Positions 17,063-27,018 of a DNA stretch of 64,000 nt are shown here, piece after piece (position 1 is the stretch's first letter; the number at the start of each line of letters is the position of its first letter). The notes beneath the pieces were generated by a model. That model worked only from the letters and a program-made list of their open reading frames with translations, was not told the DNA's origin and ran no database searches. Source of the stretch: Niveispirillum sp048066115 (GTDB lineage: Bacteria; Pseudomonadota; Alphaproteobacteria; Azospirillales; Azospirillaceae); the NCBI RefSeq assembly GCF_048066115.1, contig NZ_JBLTYX010000005.1:186001-250000 (forward strand), in the 5' to 3' direction. The position numbers were made by a program, and so were the translations under genes.

Positions 17063-17985
17063 CTGGCGTGCTCCACAATCCAGGCGCAGAGATCGGCGTA
17101 GCTGATGCCCAGCGATGCCGCCTGTTCGGGCAGCAGGGAGGTGGGCGTGAAGCCCGGCTGGGTGTTGGTCTCCAGAAAGCACAGGCCGGTGACACCGGGT
17201 TTGCTGTCGTCCCAGCGGAAATCGGAGCGCGACACGCCGGAACAGCCCAGCACCTGATGCGCCAGCAGCGACAGGCGCTTGGCGTCGGCCGCCACATCGT
17301 CGGGGATCTGCGCCGGGCAGACATGGACGGAACCACCGTCGGCGTACTTGGCCTCGTAATCGTAAAAGGCGGTCTTGGGCACGATCTCCGTCACCGTCAG
17401 GGCGCGATCGCCCATCACGCCCACGGTCAGTTCGCGGCCGGGGATGAACTTCTCCACCAGCACGCGGCGGCCATAGACCCAGCTATCCTCTTCCAGCACC
17501 GTGAAATTGTCGCTCTCGCGCACGATGCGCACGCCCACACTGGAACCCTCGTCCACCGGCTTCACCACATAGGGCGGGGCCATGACATGGCCGGCCAGGA
17601 CCTGTTCCTTGGTGGCGATGACGCCTTCGGCCACCGGCATGCCGACGGTGGCCAGGATGCGCTTGGTCAGCACCTTGTCCATGGCGACGGCGGATGCCAT
17701 GACGCCGGAATGGGTATAGGGCACGCCCAGATATTCCAGCACGCCCTGGATCAGCCCATCCTCGCCACCCTTGCCATGCAGGGCGTTGAAGACGACGTCG
17801 GGGCGCGGGCTCAGCGCCGCGACCAGGCCTTCCAGGTCGCGCTGCACATCAATGGCGGTGACGGTGTAACCTTTGCTCTCCAGCGCCTCGGCGATACGGG
17901 AGCCGCTGACCAGGGACACTTCGCGCTCCGCAGACCACCCGCCCAGCAGGACGGCGACATGCTTGGAACGGTTCTCCGTGCCCAT
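17050..17985 (-). CDS. ddl: D-alanine--D-alanine ligase
   Basis: Ddl makes the D-Ala-D-Ala dipeptide for peptidoglycan using ATP. The 311-residue enzyme from ATG 17985 begins with HVAVLLGGWSAEREVSL, has the HGKGGEDG segment near residue 80, the central ATP-grasp PYVVKPVDEGSSVGV, and the C-terminal SRSDFRWD...FLETNTQPG metal and nucleotide loop. GGGGGAG lies ten bases before the start, whereas the upstream extension to 18228 has no coding character. A 239-bp gap separates it from murB, the only sizeable break inside the mur/fts block. Confidence 0.97.
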   Translation of the reverse strand: MGTENRSKHVAVLLGGWSAEREVSLVSGSRIAEALESKGYTVTAIDVQRDLEGLVAALSPRPDVVFNALHGKGGEDGLIQGVLEYLGVPYTHSGVMASAVAMDKVLTKRILATVGMPVAEGVIATKEQVLAGHVMAPPYVVKPVDEGSSVGVRIVRESDNFTVLEEDSWVYGRRVLVEKFIPGRELTVGVMGDRALTVTEIVPKTAFYDYEAKYADGGSVHVCPAQIPDDVAADAKRLSLLAHQVLGCSGVSRSDFRWDDSKPGVTGLCFLETNTQPGFTPTSLLPEQAASLGISYADLCAWIVEHARCHA

Positions 17986-18224
17986 CGAAACAGACTCCCC
18001 CTTGGCCGGCGCGTGGTGACGCGTCGCCATCCCTGCCGGGCTTTCCGGCAACTTTCGCGATAACGCAAGATGTGGTGTGAGGTGGCCCCAGCCTTCCCAC
18101 AAGATTCGGTGTAAGCGACGGATTACGGGGCCGCAAGCAACAAAATGGCGTGCTTTTAAAAAAGCGACTCGGGGTACCGCCACCTGTTGCAGCGGAGACT
18201 CACATTTGAAAGCGGCGGTGACAT

Positions 18225-19172
18225 TCATGACTCACCCCCGTTCGAACGGGGTAGTCCGATCCGGCGTATTTCCCAGCGCAGATCGACGCCGCTGTTGGCT
18301 TTGACGCGGGCGCGGACCTCCTCACCCAGCGATTCGATATCGTGCGCCGTGGCGTCGCCCAGGTTCAGCAGGAAGTTGCAGTGCTTCTCGCTGATCTGCG
18401 CGCCACCGATGGTCAGGCCGCGGCATCCGGCGGCATCGACCAGCTGCCAGGCCTTGTGGCCGTCCGGGTTGGCGAAGGTGGAACCGCCGGTGCGGGCGCG
18501 CACCGGCTGGCTGTCGGCACGCGCCTGCTGGATGCCCTCGATCCGCGTCTTGATGGCGACGGGATCGTCTTCGGTGCCGCGGAAGACGGCGCGGGTGAAG
18601 ATCACATCCTCGGGCACACCGCAATGGCGGTAGGTCAGGTGCAGATCATCGCGGGAATAGGTCCGCAGCACGCCCCGGCGGTCGATGCCTTCCGCCCCGA
18701 CAATGACATCCACCGTCTCCGCGCCATAGGCGCCGCCATTCATGCGCACGGCACCGCCAATGGTGCCCGGTATTCCCGACAGGAATTCCAGCCCGGCCAG
18801 CCCGGCACCCTGCGCCGTCAGCGCCACATTCAGGTCCAGCGCACCGGCACCGGCCATGATCCGGTCGCCCTCAACTGTGACCTCGGCAAAGGACCCACCC
18901 AAGCGGATGACCACGCCCGGCACCCCGCCATCGCGGACCAGCAGGTTGCTGGCCACGCCGATCACCGTGACCGGCACATCGGCCGGGCAATGCGCCAGGA
19001 AATAGGAGAGATCATCGACATCGGCGGGGCGGAACAGGGCCTCGGCGTTGCCGCCCACGCGGAACCAGGTGCTGGGGCCCAGGGCTGCGTCCGGGGTCAG
19101 GCGGCCGCGCAGTTCCGGTGCGGCCTGCCGCAACCGTCCGACCAGCGCCTCTCCGTCCAGCACCCGTTCCAT
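18225..19172 (-). CDS. murB: UDP-N-acetylenolpyruvoylglucosamine reductase MurB
   Basis: MurB is the FAD enzyme that reduces UDP-GlcNAc-enolpyruvate to UDP-MurNAc. The 315-residue protein has the FAD-binding part with LGPSTWFRVGGNAE and LEFLSGIPGTIGGAVRMNGGAYG, and the C-terminal domain with GSTFANPDGHKAW, where the proton-donating serine lies, and a glutamate close to the end. ATG 19172 lies 2 bp after the murC stop and has a G-rich ribosome-binding site; a TTG at 19178 would overlap murC. Confidence 0.97.
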   Translation of the reverse strand: MERVLDGEALVGRLRQAAPELRGRLTPDAALGPSTWFRVGGNAEALFRPADVDDLSYFLAHCPADVPVTVIGVASNLLVRDGGVPGVVIRLGGSFAEVTVEGDRIMAGAGALDLNVALTAQGAGLAGLEFLSGIPGTIGGAVRMNGGAYGAETVDVIVGAEGIDRRGVLRTYSRDDLHLTYRHCGVPEDVIFTRAVFRGTEDDPVAIKTRIEGIQQARADSQPVRARTGGSTFANPDGHKAWQLVDAAGCRGLTIGGAQISEKHCNFLLNLGDATAHDIESLGEEVRARVKANSGVDLRWEIRRIGLPRSNGGES

Positions 19173-19174
19173 GG

Positions 19175-20599
19175 TCAATCGCCCCCCTGGTTCAGGGTGG
19201 CGAGCTTGTCCAGCTCACCCGGCAGGGCATTGGCCCATTGCGTGATGGTGCCGGCACCCAGGCACACCACCATGTCGCCCGGCTTGGCCATGTCGCGGAT
19301 CAGGCTGGGCAATGCTGCGGGGCTGGCCAGGGCCGTAACGCTGCGATGGCCGCGCACGCGCAGGCCCTCCACCAGATCGTCGCGCGACGCACCCTCGATC
19401 GGCTGTTCACCGGCGGCATAGACGTCGGCGACGATCACATCGTCAGCATCGTTGAAGCAGGTGCAGAAATCGGCGAACAGGCTCTGCAGGCGGCTGTAGC
19501 GGTGGGGCTGGACCACGGCGATGGTGCGGCCGGTGCCGGCCATACGCGCGGCCTTCAGCACGGCGGCGATTTCCACCGGATGGTGGCCGTAATCATCGAT
19601 GACCACGACGCCGTTGCTCTCACCCGTCTTGGTGAAGCGGCGCTTCACGCCCATGAACTTGGCGTAGCTGGTGCGGATGCTGTCGTCGCTGATGCCCAGG
19701 CTGATGGCCACCGCGATGGCGGCCAGCGAGTTCTGGACATTGTGCAGCCCGTACATGGGCAGATGCACGCCGGTGATGGTGCGGGCCTCGCTTGCGGCGC
19801 GGTCGGTCAGTTCCACGTCGTAATAGCAGCCGGAAATGTTGGTCACGACATTGACGGCGCGCACATCGGCCTGCGGGCTGAACCCGTAGGTGACGACCCG
19901 GCGGTCGACGCGGCCCAACATGGCCTGCACCTCCGGATGGTCGATGCACAGGGCCGCGAAACCGTAGAAGGGGATGTTCTCCACAAACCGGTCGAAGGCC
20001 TTCCGCTCCTCCTCGAACGTGCCGTAATGGTCCAGATGCTCCGGATCCATGTTGGTGACGATGCCGATGGTGGAGGGCAGCTTGGTGAAGGTGCCGTCGC
20101 TCTCATCGGCTTCCACCACCATCCATTCGCCGCTGCCCAGTTTGGCGTTGGTGCCCAGCGAATTGATGATGCCGCCATTGATGATGGTCGGGTCCATCGA
20201 CCCGCCCTCCAGCAAGGCCGCGACCATGCTGGTGGTGGTGGTCTTGCCATGGGTGCCGGCGACCGCGATCGACCATTTCAGGCGCATCAGCTCGGCCAGC
20301 ATTTCCGCCCGGCGGACCACGGGGATCATGCCGGCGCGGGCCGCCACAACCTCCGGATTGTCCTTCTTCACGGCGGACGAGATCACCAGCACGGCGGCAT
20401 CGCCCAGGTTTTCACCCCGGTGCCCGATCTCCACCTTGATGCCCAGCTTGCGCAGGCGCTGGACATTGTAATTGTCGGCCATGTCGCTGCCCTGCACGGC
20501 ATAGCCCAGATTGTGCAGCACCTCGGCGATGCCGGACATGCCGATGCCGCCGATGCCGACGAAATGCAGGGTCCCGATGTTCAGCGGCAAAGCCCGCAT
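19175..20599 (-). CDS. murC: UDP-N-acetylmuramate--L-alanine ligase MurC
   Basis: MurC adds L-alanine to UDP-MurNAc with ATP. The 474-residue protein has the N-terminal nucleotide-binding domain with FVGIGGIGMSGIAEVL, the Mur ligase P-loop AVAGTHGKTTTTSMV near residue 115, the EADESDGTF metal and substrate motif, and the C-terminal domain starting VVVIDDYGHHPVEI. Domains and length are normal. It is followed 2 bp later by murB and preceded by a small 67-residue gene with a 3-bp gap. Confidence 0.98.
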   Translation of the reverse strand: MRALPLNIGTLHFVGIGGIGMSGIAEVLHNLGYAVQGSDMADNYNVQRLRKLGIKVEIGHRGENLGDAAVLVISSAVKKDNPEVVAARAGMIPVVRRAEMLAELMRLKWSIAVAGTHGKTTTTSMVAALLEGGSMDPTIINGGIINSLGTNAKLGSGEWMVVEADESDGTFTKLPSTIGIVTNMDPEHLDHYGTFEEERKAFDRFVENIPFYGFAALCIDHPEVQAMLGRVDRRVVTYGFSPQADVRAVNVVTNISGCYYDVELTDRAASEARTITGVHLPMYGLHNVQNSLAAIAVAISLGISDDSIRTSYAKFMGVKRRFTKTGESNGVVVIDDYGHHPVEIAAVLKAARMAGTGRTIAVVQPHRYSRLQSLFADFCTCFNDADDVIVADVYAAGEQPIEGASRDDLVEGLRVRGHRSVTALASPAALPSLIRDMAKPGDMVVCLGAGTITQWANALPGELDKLATLNQGGD

Positions 20600-20602
20600 G
20601 GG

Positions 20603-20806
20603 TCAAACTCCAAGGCGACGGGTGATGGTGGCGTAGTCATGGTGGAGACGCGGCGCGATTTTCCGTTCCATATCCGCAACAATTTGGGCTTTCAAAGGGC
20701 GATCGGGCGGCGTCACCGCATAGCGCGCCCGCGTCAGCCCGCCCAGCAGCAGCGGGTGGGCGCGTTCCAGGTCGGCCAGGGTGGGGTCGGTCATGGAAAT
20801 GCTCAT
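20603..20806 (-). CDS. Small protein of the dcw cluster (67 aa), function unknown
   Basis: I do not recognise this protein. It starts with ATG in a four-base ATGA overlap with the end of murG and stops 3 bp before murC, so it is fully embedded in the translational chain and is very likely expressed. The sequence is soluble with helical character, basic overall, and contains AHPLLLGGLTRARYAV and KIAPRLHHDYATITRRLGV. No membrane helix is present. Its position between the lipid-II glycosyltransferase gene and murC suggests a link to precursor synthesis or its regulation, but that is inferred from location only. Confidence 0.75.
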   Translation of the reverse strand: MSISMTDPTLADLERAHPLLLGGLTRARYAVTPPDRPLKAQIVADMERKIAPRLHHDYATITRRLGV

Positions 20807-21909
20807 GCCACGTCCCCCTTCACCAGGCGTTCCACCGCATCGGCCAGCAGGTCGGCGGCATCCGGGATGGCCCAGGCCGCCGCCGCCTTGGCGGCGCCGC
20901 CCAGACGGGCTGGATCGGCTAGGAAAGCGGCCAATTGTTCCGCTACCGCAACGGGTGTGAAATCCTGCTGCGCCAGCTGCCAGGCACCGCCGGCATCGAC
21001 CAGCGACTTGGCGTTCGCCGTCTGGTGGTCATCCATTGCGTACTGGTAGGGCACCAGCAGGGACGGGCGGCCAACCACCGACAATTCCGCCACTGTTCCG
21101 GCACCGGAACGGGCGATCATCATGTGGCAGCCGGCCAGCTTGGCCGGCATGTCCTTGAAGAAGGTGTTCAGTTCCGCCTCCACGCCCATCTGGGCATAGG
21201 CGCTGCGGGCGGCCTCGATATTCTCCGCCCGCGCCTGCTGCACGATCTTCAGCCGGTAGCGCACATCCTCCGGCAGCATCTCCACCGCGCGGGGCAGCAC
21301 CTCACCGAAGATGGCGGCCCCCTGGCTGCCGCCGGTGACCAGCAGGTTCAGCGGCCCGCCGGCATAGGGGGCGGGGTAGGGGGCGTCGCGCAGGGCCAGG
21401 ATGTCGGGACGCACGGGATTGCCGGTGCGCACCACGCGGCGCCCATCGGCGGCCCCCAGGCCGGCGACGTTGGGAAAGCTGGTGCAGATCATCCGCGCCT
21501 TGCCGGCAAGCAAGCGGTTGGCCCGGCCCAGCACGGCATTCTGTTCATGCAGCAGGGTGGGGATGCCGGCCATCTGGGCCGCGAACACCGTGGGCACCGA
21601 CGGATAGCCGCCGAATCCGACCACCAGCGCGGGGTTCAACTCGCGCAGCAGCGACCGGGCCTGGGCCGTCCCGAACACCAGTTCCACCACCATCCGCACC
21701 TTGGCCCAAATGCCGGGGGTGGCCGTGGCGGCACGGATACGCTCCACCTTCACGTCGGGCAGATTGTCGCCGAACGCCTTGCCGCGCTTGTCGGTGACCA
21801 GGATGACCGAATGCCCGCGCGCGATCAGCGTGCGGGCAAGGGCTTCCGCCGGGAACATGTGGCCACCGGTCCCCCCGGCCGCCAGGATGATGGGGCGCGA
21901 TGCCGTCAT
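20803..21909 (-). CDS. murG: UDP-GlcNAc:lipid I N-acetylglucosaminyltransferase MurG
   Basis: MurG converts lipid I to lipid II on the inner face of the membrane. The GT28 enzyme of 368 residues has the N-terminal loop AAGGTGGHMFPAEALA, a second glycine loop GFGGYPSVPTVFA, and the UDP-binding C-terminal half with VTGGSQGA and ARSGAGTVAELSVVGRPSLLVP. It overlaps ftsW by 4 bp (ATGA) upstream and the 67-residue gene by 4 bp downstream. Confidence 0.98.
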   Translation of the reverse strand: MTASRPIILAAGGTGGHMFPAEALARTLIARGHSVILVTDKRGKAFGDNLPDVKVERIRAATATPGIWAKVRMVVELVFGTAQARSLLRELNPALVVGFGGYPSVPTVFAAQMAGIPTLLHEQNAVLGRANRLLAGKARMICTSFPNVAGLGAADGRRVVRTGNPVRPDILALRDAPYPAPYAGGPLNLLVTGGSQGAAIFGEVLPRAVEMLPEDVRYRLKIVQQARAENIEAARSAYAQMGVEAELNTFFKDMPAKLAGCHMMIARSGAGTVAELSVVGRPSLLVPYQYAMDDHQTANAKSLVDAGGAWQLAQQDFTPVAVAEQLAAFLADPARLGGAAKAAAAWAIPDAADLLADAVERLVKGDVA

Positions 21910-23030
21910 AGCGCCTCTCCCGGCCCGAACCGCTTGCGGGTCAAGGCCAGCACCATGCCCATGCCGATGCCCAAGGCGATGAGGGAGGAGCCGCCATAGG
22001 AGATGAAGGGCAGGGTCATGCCCTTGGTCGGCATCAGATGCAGGGCCGATCCCATATTGATCAGCGCCTGCAGACCGAACTGCATGGTCAGGCCGCTGGC
22101 CGCCAGCATCACGAACAGGCTCTGGTCGTTGGACGCGCGGGCGAAGCTGCGCAGGACGACGAAGCCGAACAGGCAGATGATGATCATGCAGGTGATCATC
22201 CCCATCTCTTCCCCGGCGACGGAGAAGATGAAGTCGGCATGGCTGTCGGGGATCGACATTTTCACGGTCCCCTGGCCGGGGCCGGTACCCCAGACGCCGC
22301 CCTTCTCGAACGCTTCCAACGACCGGGCCACCTGGTAATTGTCACCGGCGGCCGGGTCCAGGAAGCGGTCGATGCGGCTCTGCACATGCGGGAACAGGAA
22401 ATAGGCGCTGATCAGGCCGCCGATGCCCAGCACGACGCAGGAGGCGACGAACACGATGGGCAAGCCGGCCAGGAAGAACTGGCCGAAGAAGATGCAGGTG
22501 ATGACGAAGGTCTGGCCCAGGTCGGGCTGGCTCATCAGCAGCACGACGATCAGGCCGTAAAGCCCGATGACCACCGGGATGCCTGGCACATTCTCCTGCG
22601 TCCGGTGCAGGGCGAACAGCCAGGCGGCGACCACGGCGAAGGCCGGCTTCAGGAACTCCGACGGCTGTACGGACAGGCCGGGCAGTTGGAGCCAGCGGGT
22701 CGCCCCCTTGATCTCCATGCCGATGAACAGGGTCAGAAACACGCCCAGGGCCGCACCCAGGAACAGACCCACGGCCAGCCGGCGCACGCCCTTGGGCGAC
22801 AGCAGCGAGACGGCGAACATCAGGCCCAGCGAGGGGATCAGCACCAGCAGGTGCTTTTCGATGAAATGGAAACTGTCGGTGCCGATGCGGGTGGCCACGG
22901 CGGGGCTGGCCGCCTGGACCAGCACCACGCCGATGGTGGCGATCAGGATCACCGCCGCCATGGTCCAACGGTCGACCGTCCACCACCAGCGGCCCAGGAT
23001 CGAATGATCGGTACGGGAGAAGGACACCAT
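21906..23030 (-). CDS. ftsW: SEDS glycan polymerase FtsW
   Basis: FtsW is the septal peptidoglycan polymerase that works with FtsI. The 374-residue protein from ATG 23030 has about ten membrane helices and the family motifs GATRWLQLPGLSVQPSEFLKP, EEMGMI and the C-terminal PFISYGGSSLIALGIGMGM. The start lies 2 bp after the murD stop. The conserved extracellular aspartate expected in the large loop is within SRIDRFLDP. Confidence 0.97.
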   Translation of the reverse strand: MVSFSRTDHSILGRWWWTVDRWTMAAVILIATIGVVLVQAASPAVATRIGTDSFHFIEKHLLVLIPSLGLMFAVSLLSPKGVRRLAVGLFLGAALGVFLTLFIGMEIKGATRWLQLPGLSVQPSEFLKPAFAVVAAWLFALHRTQENVPGIPVVIGLYGLIVVLLMSQPDLGQTFVITCIFFGQFFLAGLPIVFVASCVVLGIGGLISAYFLFPHVQSRIDRFLDPAAGDNYQVARSLEAFEKGGVWGTGPGQGTVKMSIPDSHADFIFSVAGEEMGMITCMIIICLFGFVVLRSFARASNDQSLFVMLAASGLTMQFGLQALINMGSALHLMPTKGMTLPFISYGGSSLIALGIGMGMVLALTRKRFGPGEAL

Positions 23031-23032
23031 GA

Positions 23033-24430
<1,398 letters not shown>

Positions 24431-24437
24431 TCCGGCC

Positions 24438-25523
24438 TCACCGCAGCTTCAGTGTGGACAGGCCGATCAGGGCCAGGATGACGGCGATGATCCAGAACCG
24501 GATCACCACGGTCGGTTCCGACCAGCCTTTCTTTTCAAAGTGATGGTGGATCGGCGCCATGCGGAACACCCGCTTGCCGGTCAATTTGAACGATGCCACC
24601 TGGATCATCACCGACAGCGCCTCCAGCACGAACAGGCCGCCGACAATGGCCAGCACCAGTTCATGCTTGGTGATCACAGAGATCGCACCCAAGGCGCCGC
24701 CGACCGACAGCGATCCCGTATCGCCCATGAACACCATGGCCGGCGGGGCGTTGAACCACAGGAAACCCAGGCCGGCCCCGACCAGGGCACCGCAGAACAC
24801 GGCCAGCTCACCGGTCCCCGGCACATGATGGATGCCCAGATAGTTGGAGAAGATGGCGTTACCCGACAGATACGCGATCAGGCCGAAACAGGCCGCTGCG
24901 ATCATGATCGGCACGGTGGCCAGACCATCCAGCCCATCGGTCAGGTTGACGGCATGGGAGGAGCCGATGATGACGACGATGGCGAAGGGCACGTAGAACC
25001 AGCCCAGGTTCAGCAGCAAGTCCTTGAAGAAGGGCAGGGCCAGCCCGGTGCCCATCTCCCACGGCGTGACCATCAGGTACCAGCCGGTGGCGACCGCGGC
25101 GACCACCAGCGTGGCCACCAGCTTCACCTTGGACGACAGGCCCTTGGTGTTGCGCTTGGTCAGCTTCAGGTAATCGTCGCCGAACCCGACCAGGCCGAAG
25201 CCCACGGTGACCAACAGCACGATCCAGGTATAGGTGTTGGTCAGGTCGACCCAGAGCAGGGTGCTGACGATCACGGCGATCATGATCATCAGCCCGCCCA
25301 TGGTGGGCGTGCCCTTCTTCTTCAGATGCGTTTCCGGCCCGTCGGTGCGGATGGGCTGGCCTTCGCCCTGCTTGGATTTCAGCCAGCGGATGACGCGCGG
25401 CCCGATGACGAAGCTGATGATCAGCGCCGTCATCACCGACCCGCCCGTCCGGAAGGTGATGTACCGGAACAGGTTGAAGATCTGGAACTCGTCCGCCAGG
25501 GGATAGAGCAGGTTATACAGCAT
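24438..25523 (-). CDS. mraY: Phospho-MurNAc-pentapeptide transferase MraY
   Basis: MraY transfers phospho-MurNAc-pentapeptide to undecaprenyl phosphate to make lipid I. The 361-residue protein has ten membrane helices and the active-site motifs GDDYLK, NLTDGLDGLA and the cytosolic MAPIHHHFEKKGW loop. Its start overlaps the end of murF by 11 bp, so translation is likely coupled. Confidence 0.98.
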   Translation of the reverse strand: MLYNLLYPLADEFQIFNLFRYITFRTGGSVMTALIISFVIGPRVIRWLKSKQGEGQPIRTDGPETHLKKKGTPTMGGLMIMIAVIVSTLLWVDLTNTYTWIVLLVTVGFGLVGFGDDYLKLTKRNTKGLSSKVKLVATLVVAAVATGWYLMVTPWEMGTGLALPFFKDLLLNLGWFYVPFAIVVIIGSSHAVNLTDGLDGLATVPIMIAAACFGLIAYLSGNAIFSNYLGIHHVPGTGELAVFCGALVGAGLGFLWFNAPPAMVFMGDTGSLSVGGALGAISVITKHELVLAIVGGLFVLEALSVMIQVASFKLTGKRVFRMAPIHHHFEKKGWSEPTVVIRFWIIAVILALIGLSTLKLR

Positions 25524-26991
25524 CTTTGTCTCTCGGTTTCCCCGCCTTGTTTCCGGCGGTCTTCCCTTGCGGGTTATTGTCCTGATGCAAACGGTCCAGC
25601 GCCTTCAGCGCGTCCACCACGACCGCCATGCGGCTGCCGGCCGACCCCTTGACCATCACGGCGTCACCGGCCTTCACCGATGCCGTGACCAGGGGGGCCA
25701 GCGCCGCGCTGTCGCTGCTGTGGGCGCCGCGCTTGTCGTCCGGCAATGCGTCGAACAGATGGCGCATATTGGGACCGCAGCAGAAAACCAGATCGGTGCC
25801 GGCCGCCATGAAGGGCGCTGCCAGACCTGCATGCATCGCGGGCGCGTGATCGCCCAGCTCGCGCATGTCGCCCAGCACGGCGATGCGCCGGCCACCTTCA
25901 CCCACATCCGCCTGGCCCAGCACGCCGGCGGCGGCGGCAACGGAAACGGGCGACGCGTTGTAGCTCTCATCGATCAGGGTGAAGGGACCGCCCTCCAGCT
26001 CCACCGCCTTGCGCTGCCCGCGCCCCTTGATGGGGGCCAGGCCGGCCAACGCCTCGGCAGCACTAGCGACATCGCCGCCCGCCGCCTTCACTGCCAGCAG
26101 CACGGCCAGGGAGTTGACGGCATGGTGACGGCCGGGCAGGGGGATGGTGTAGGTGACATCCACCCCGTCGATGCGGGCGGTGACCACGCCATGATCGGCA
26201 TGCGGCTCATAATCCAGTAGGCGGCCATCGGCGCTGTCGTGGCTGCCGAAGGACTGGATATGGGTCAGCCCTTGCGTGCGGGCGGCGGCCAGCAGGCGGG
26301 CATATTGCGGGTTGTCGCGGGGCAGGATGGCGGTGCCGGACGGGTCCATGCCCTCGAAAATCTCGGCCTTGGCGTCGGCGATATGCTCGACGCTGGCGAA
26401 GAACTCGATATGCACCGCCTCGACCGTGGTGATGATCGCGATGTCGGGGCGCACCATGCGCGACAGGGGCCCGATCTCCCCGGCATGGTTCATGCCCAGC
26501 TCGAACACGCCGAACCGGCTGTCGGCGGGAAAGCGGGCCAGCGACAGGGGCACGCCCCAATGGTTGTTCAGGGAACCGACGGTGGCGAAGGTCTTGCCCT
26601 GGCTGTCGAGCGCCACCTTCAGCGCTTCCTTGGTGCCGGTCTTGCCGACCGACCCGGTGACGGCGATCACCTTGCCATGGGCACGGACCCGGCCCATGCG
26701 GCCCAGGTCCTGCAGCGCGATCATGGTGTCATCGACCTTGACCAGGCGGGCATCGCCCTCCAGCCCGGCCGGGATGTCGGCGACGACGGCGCCGGCCGCA
26801 CCCTGGGAAAGCGCCTGGGCCACGAAGGCATGGCCGTCGAAATTCGGGCCCTTCAGGGGGATGAACAGGTCACCCTTGGCGATGGTGCGGCTGTCGATGG
26901 AGACACCCGTGACCGTCCAGGCGGCATCGCCCAGCGCCTTGCCATTGCAAGCCGCCGCCACCTCGTCGCCCGTCCACAGGATGTCTGACAT
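25513..26991 (-). CDS. murF: UDP-MurNAc-tripeptide--D-alanyl-D-alanine ligase MurF
   Basis: MurF adds the D-Ala-D-Ala dipeptide made by Ddl. The 492-residue enzyme has the N-terminal uridine-binding domain with GVSIDSRTIAKGDLF, the P-loop AVTGSVGKTGTKEAL near residue 110, FELGMNHAGEI, and the C-terminal domain with LIDESYNASPVSV. I prefer ATG 26991, which has GGAG nine bases upstream; GTG 27000 would add three residues. The C-terminal tail is lysine-rich. Confidence 0.97.
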   Translation of the reverse strand: MSDILWTGDEVAAACNGKALGDAAWTVTGVSIDSRTIAKGDLFIPLKGPNFDGHAFVAQALSQGAAGAVVADIPAGLEGDARLVKVDDTMIALQDLGRMGRVRAHGKVIAVTGSVGKTGTKEALKVALDSQGKTFATVGSLNNHWGVPLSLARFPADSRFGVFELGMNHAGEIGPLSRMVRPDIAIITTVEAVHIEFFASVEHIADAKAEIFEGMDPSGTAILPRDNPQYARLLAAARTQGLTHIQSFGSHDSADGRLLDYEPHADHGVVTARIDGVDVTYTIPLPGRHHAVNSLAVLLAVKAAGGDVASAAEALAGLAPIKGRGQRKAVELEGGPFTLIDESYNASPVSVAAAAGVLGQADVGEGGRRIAVLGDMRELGDHAPAMHAGLAAPFMAAGTDLVFCCGPNMRHLFDALPDDKRGAHSSDSAALAPLVTASVKAGDAVMVKGSAGSRMAVVVDALKALDRLHQDNNPQGKTAGNKAGKPRDKDAV

Positions 26992-27018
26992 CCGCTTCAC
27001 TCCACCCCAAAAACAAAC

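Noticed and set aside
18236..18251. Perfect 16-bp palindrome CCCCGTTCGAACGGGG
   Set aside because: It is inside the last codons of murB and occurs once, so it is most simply a coding coincidence rather than an operator or tRNA T-arm.
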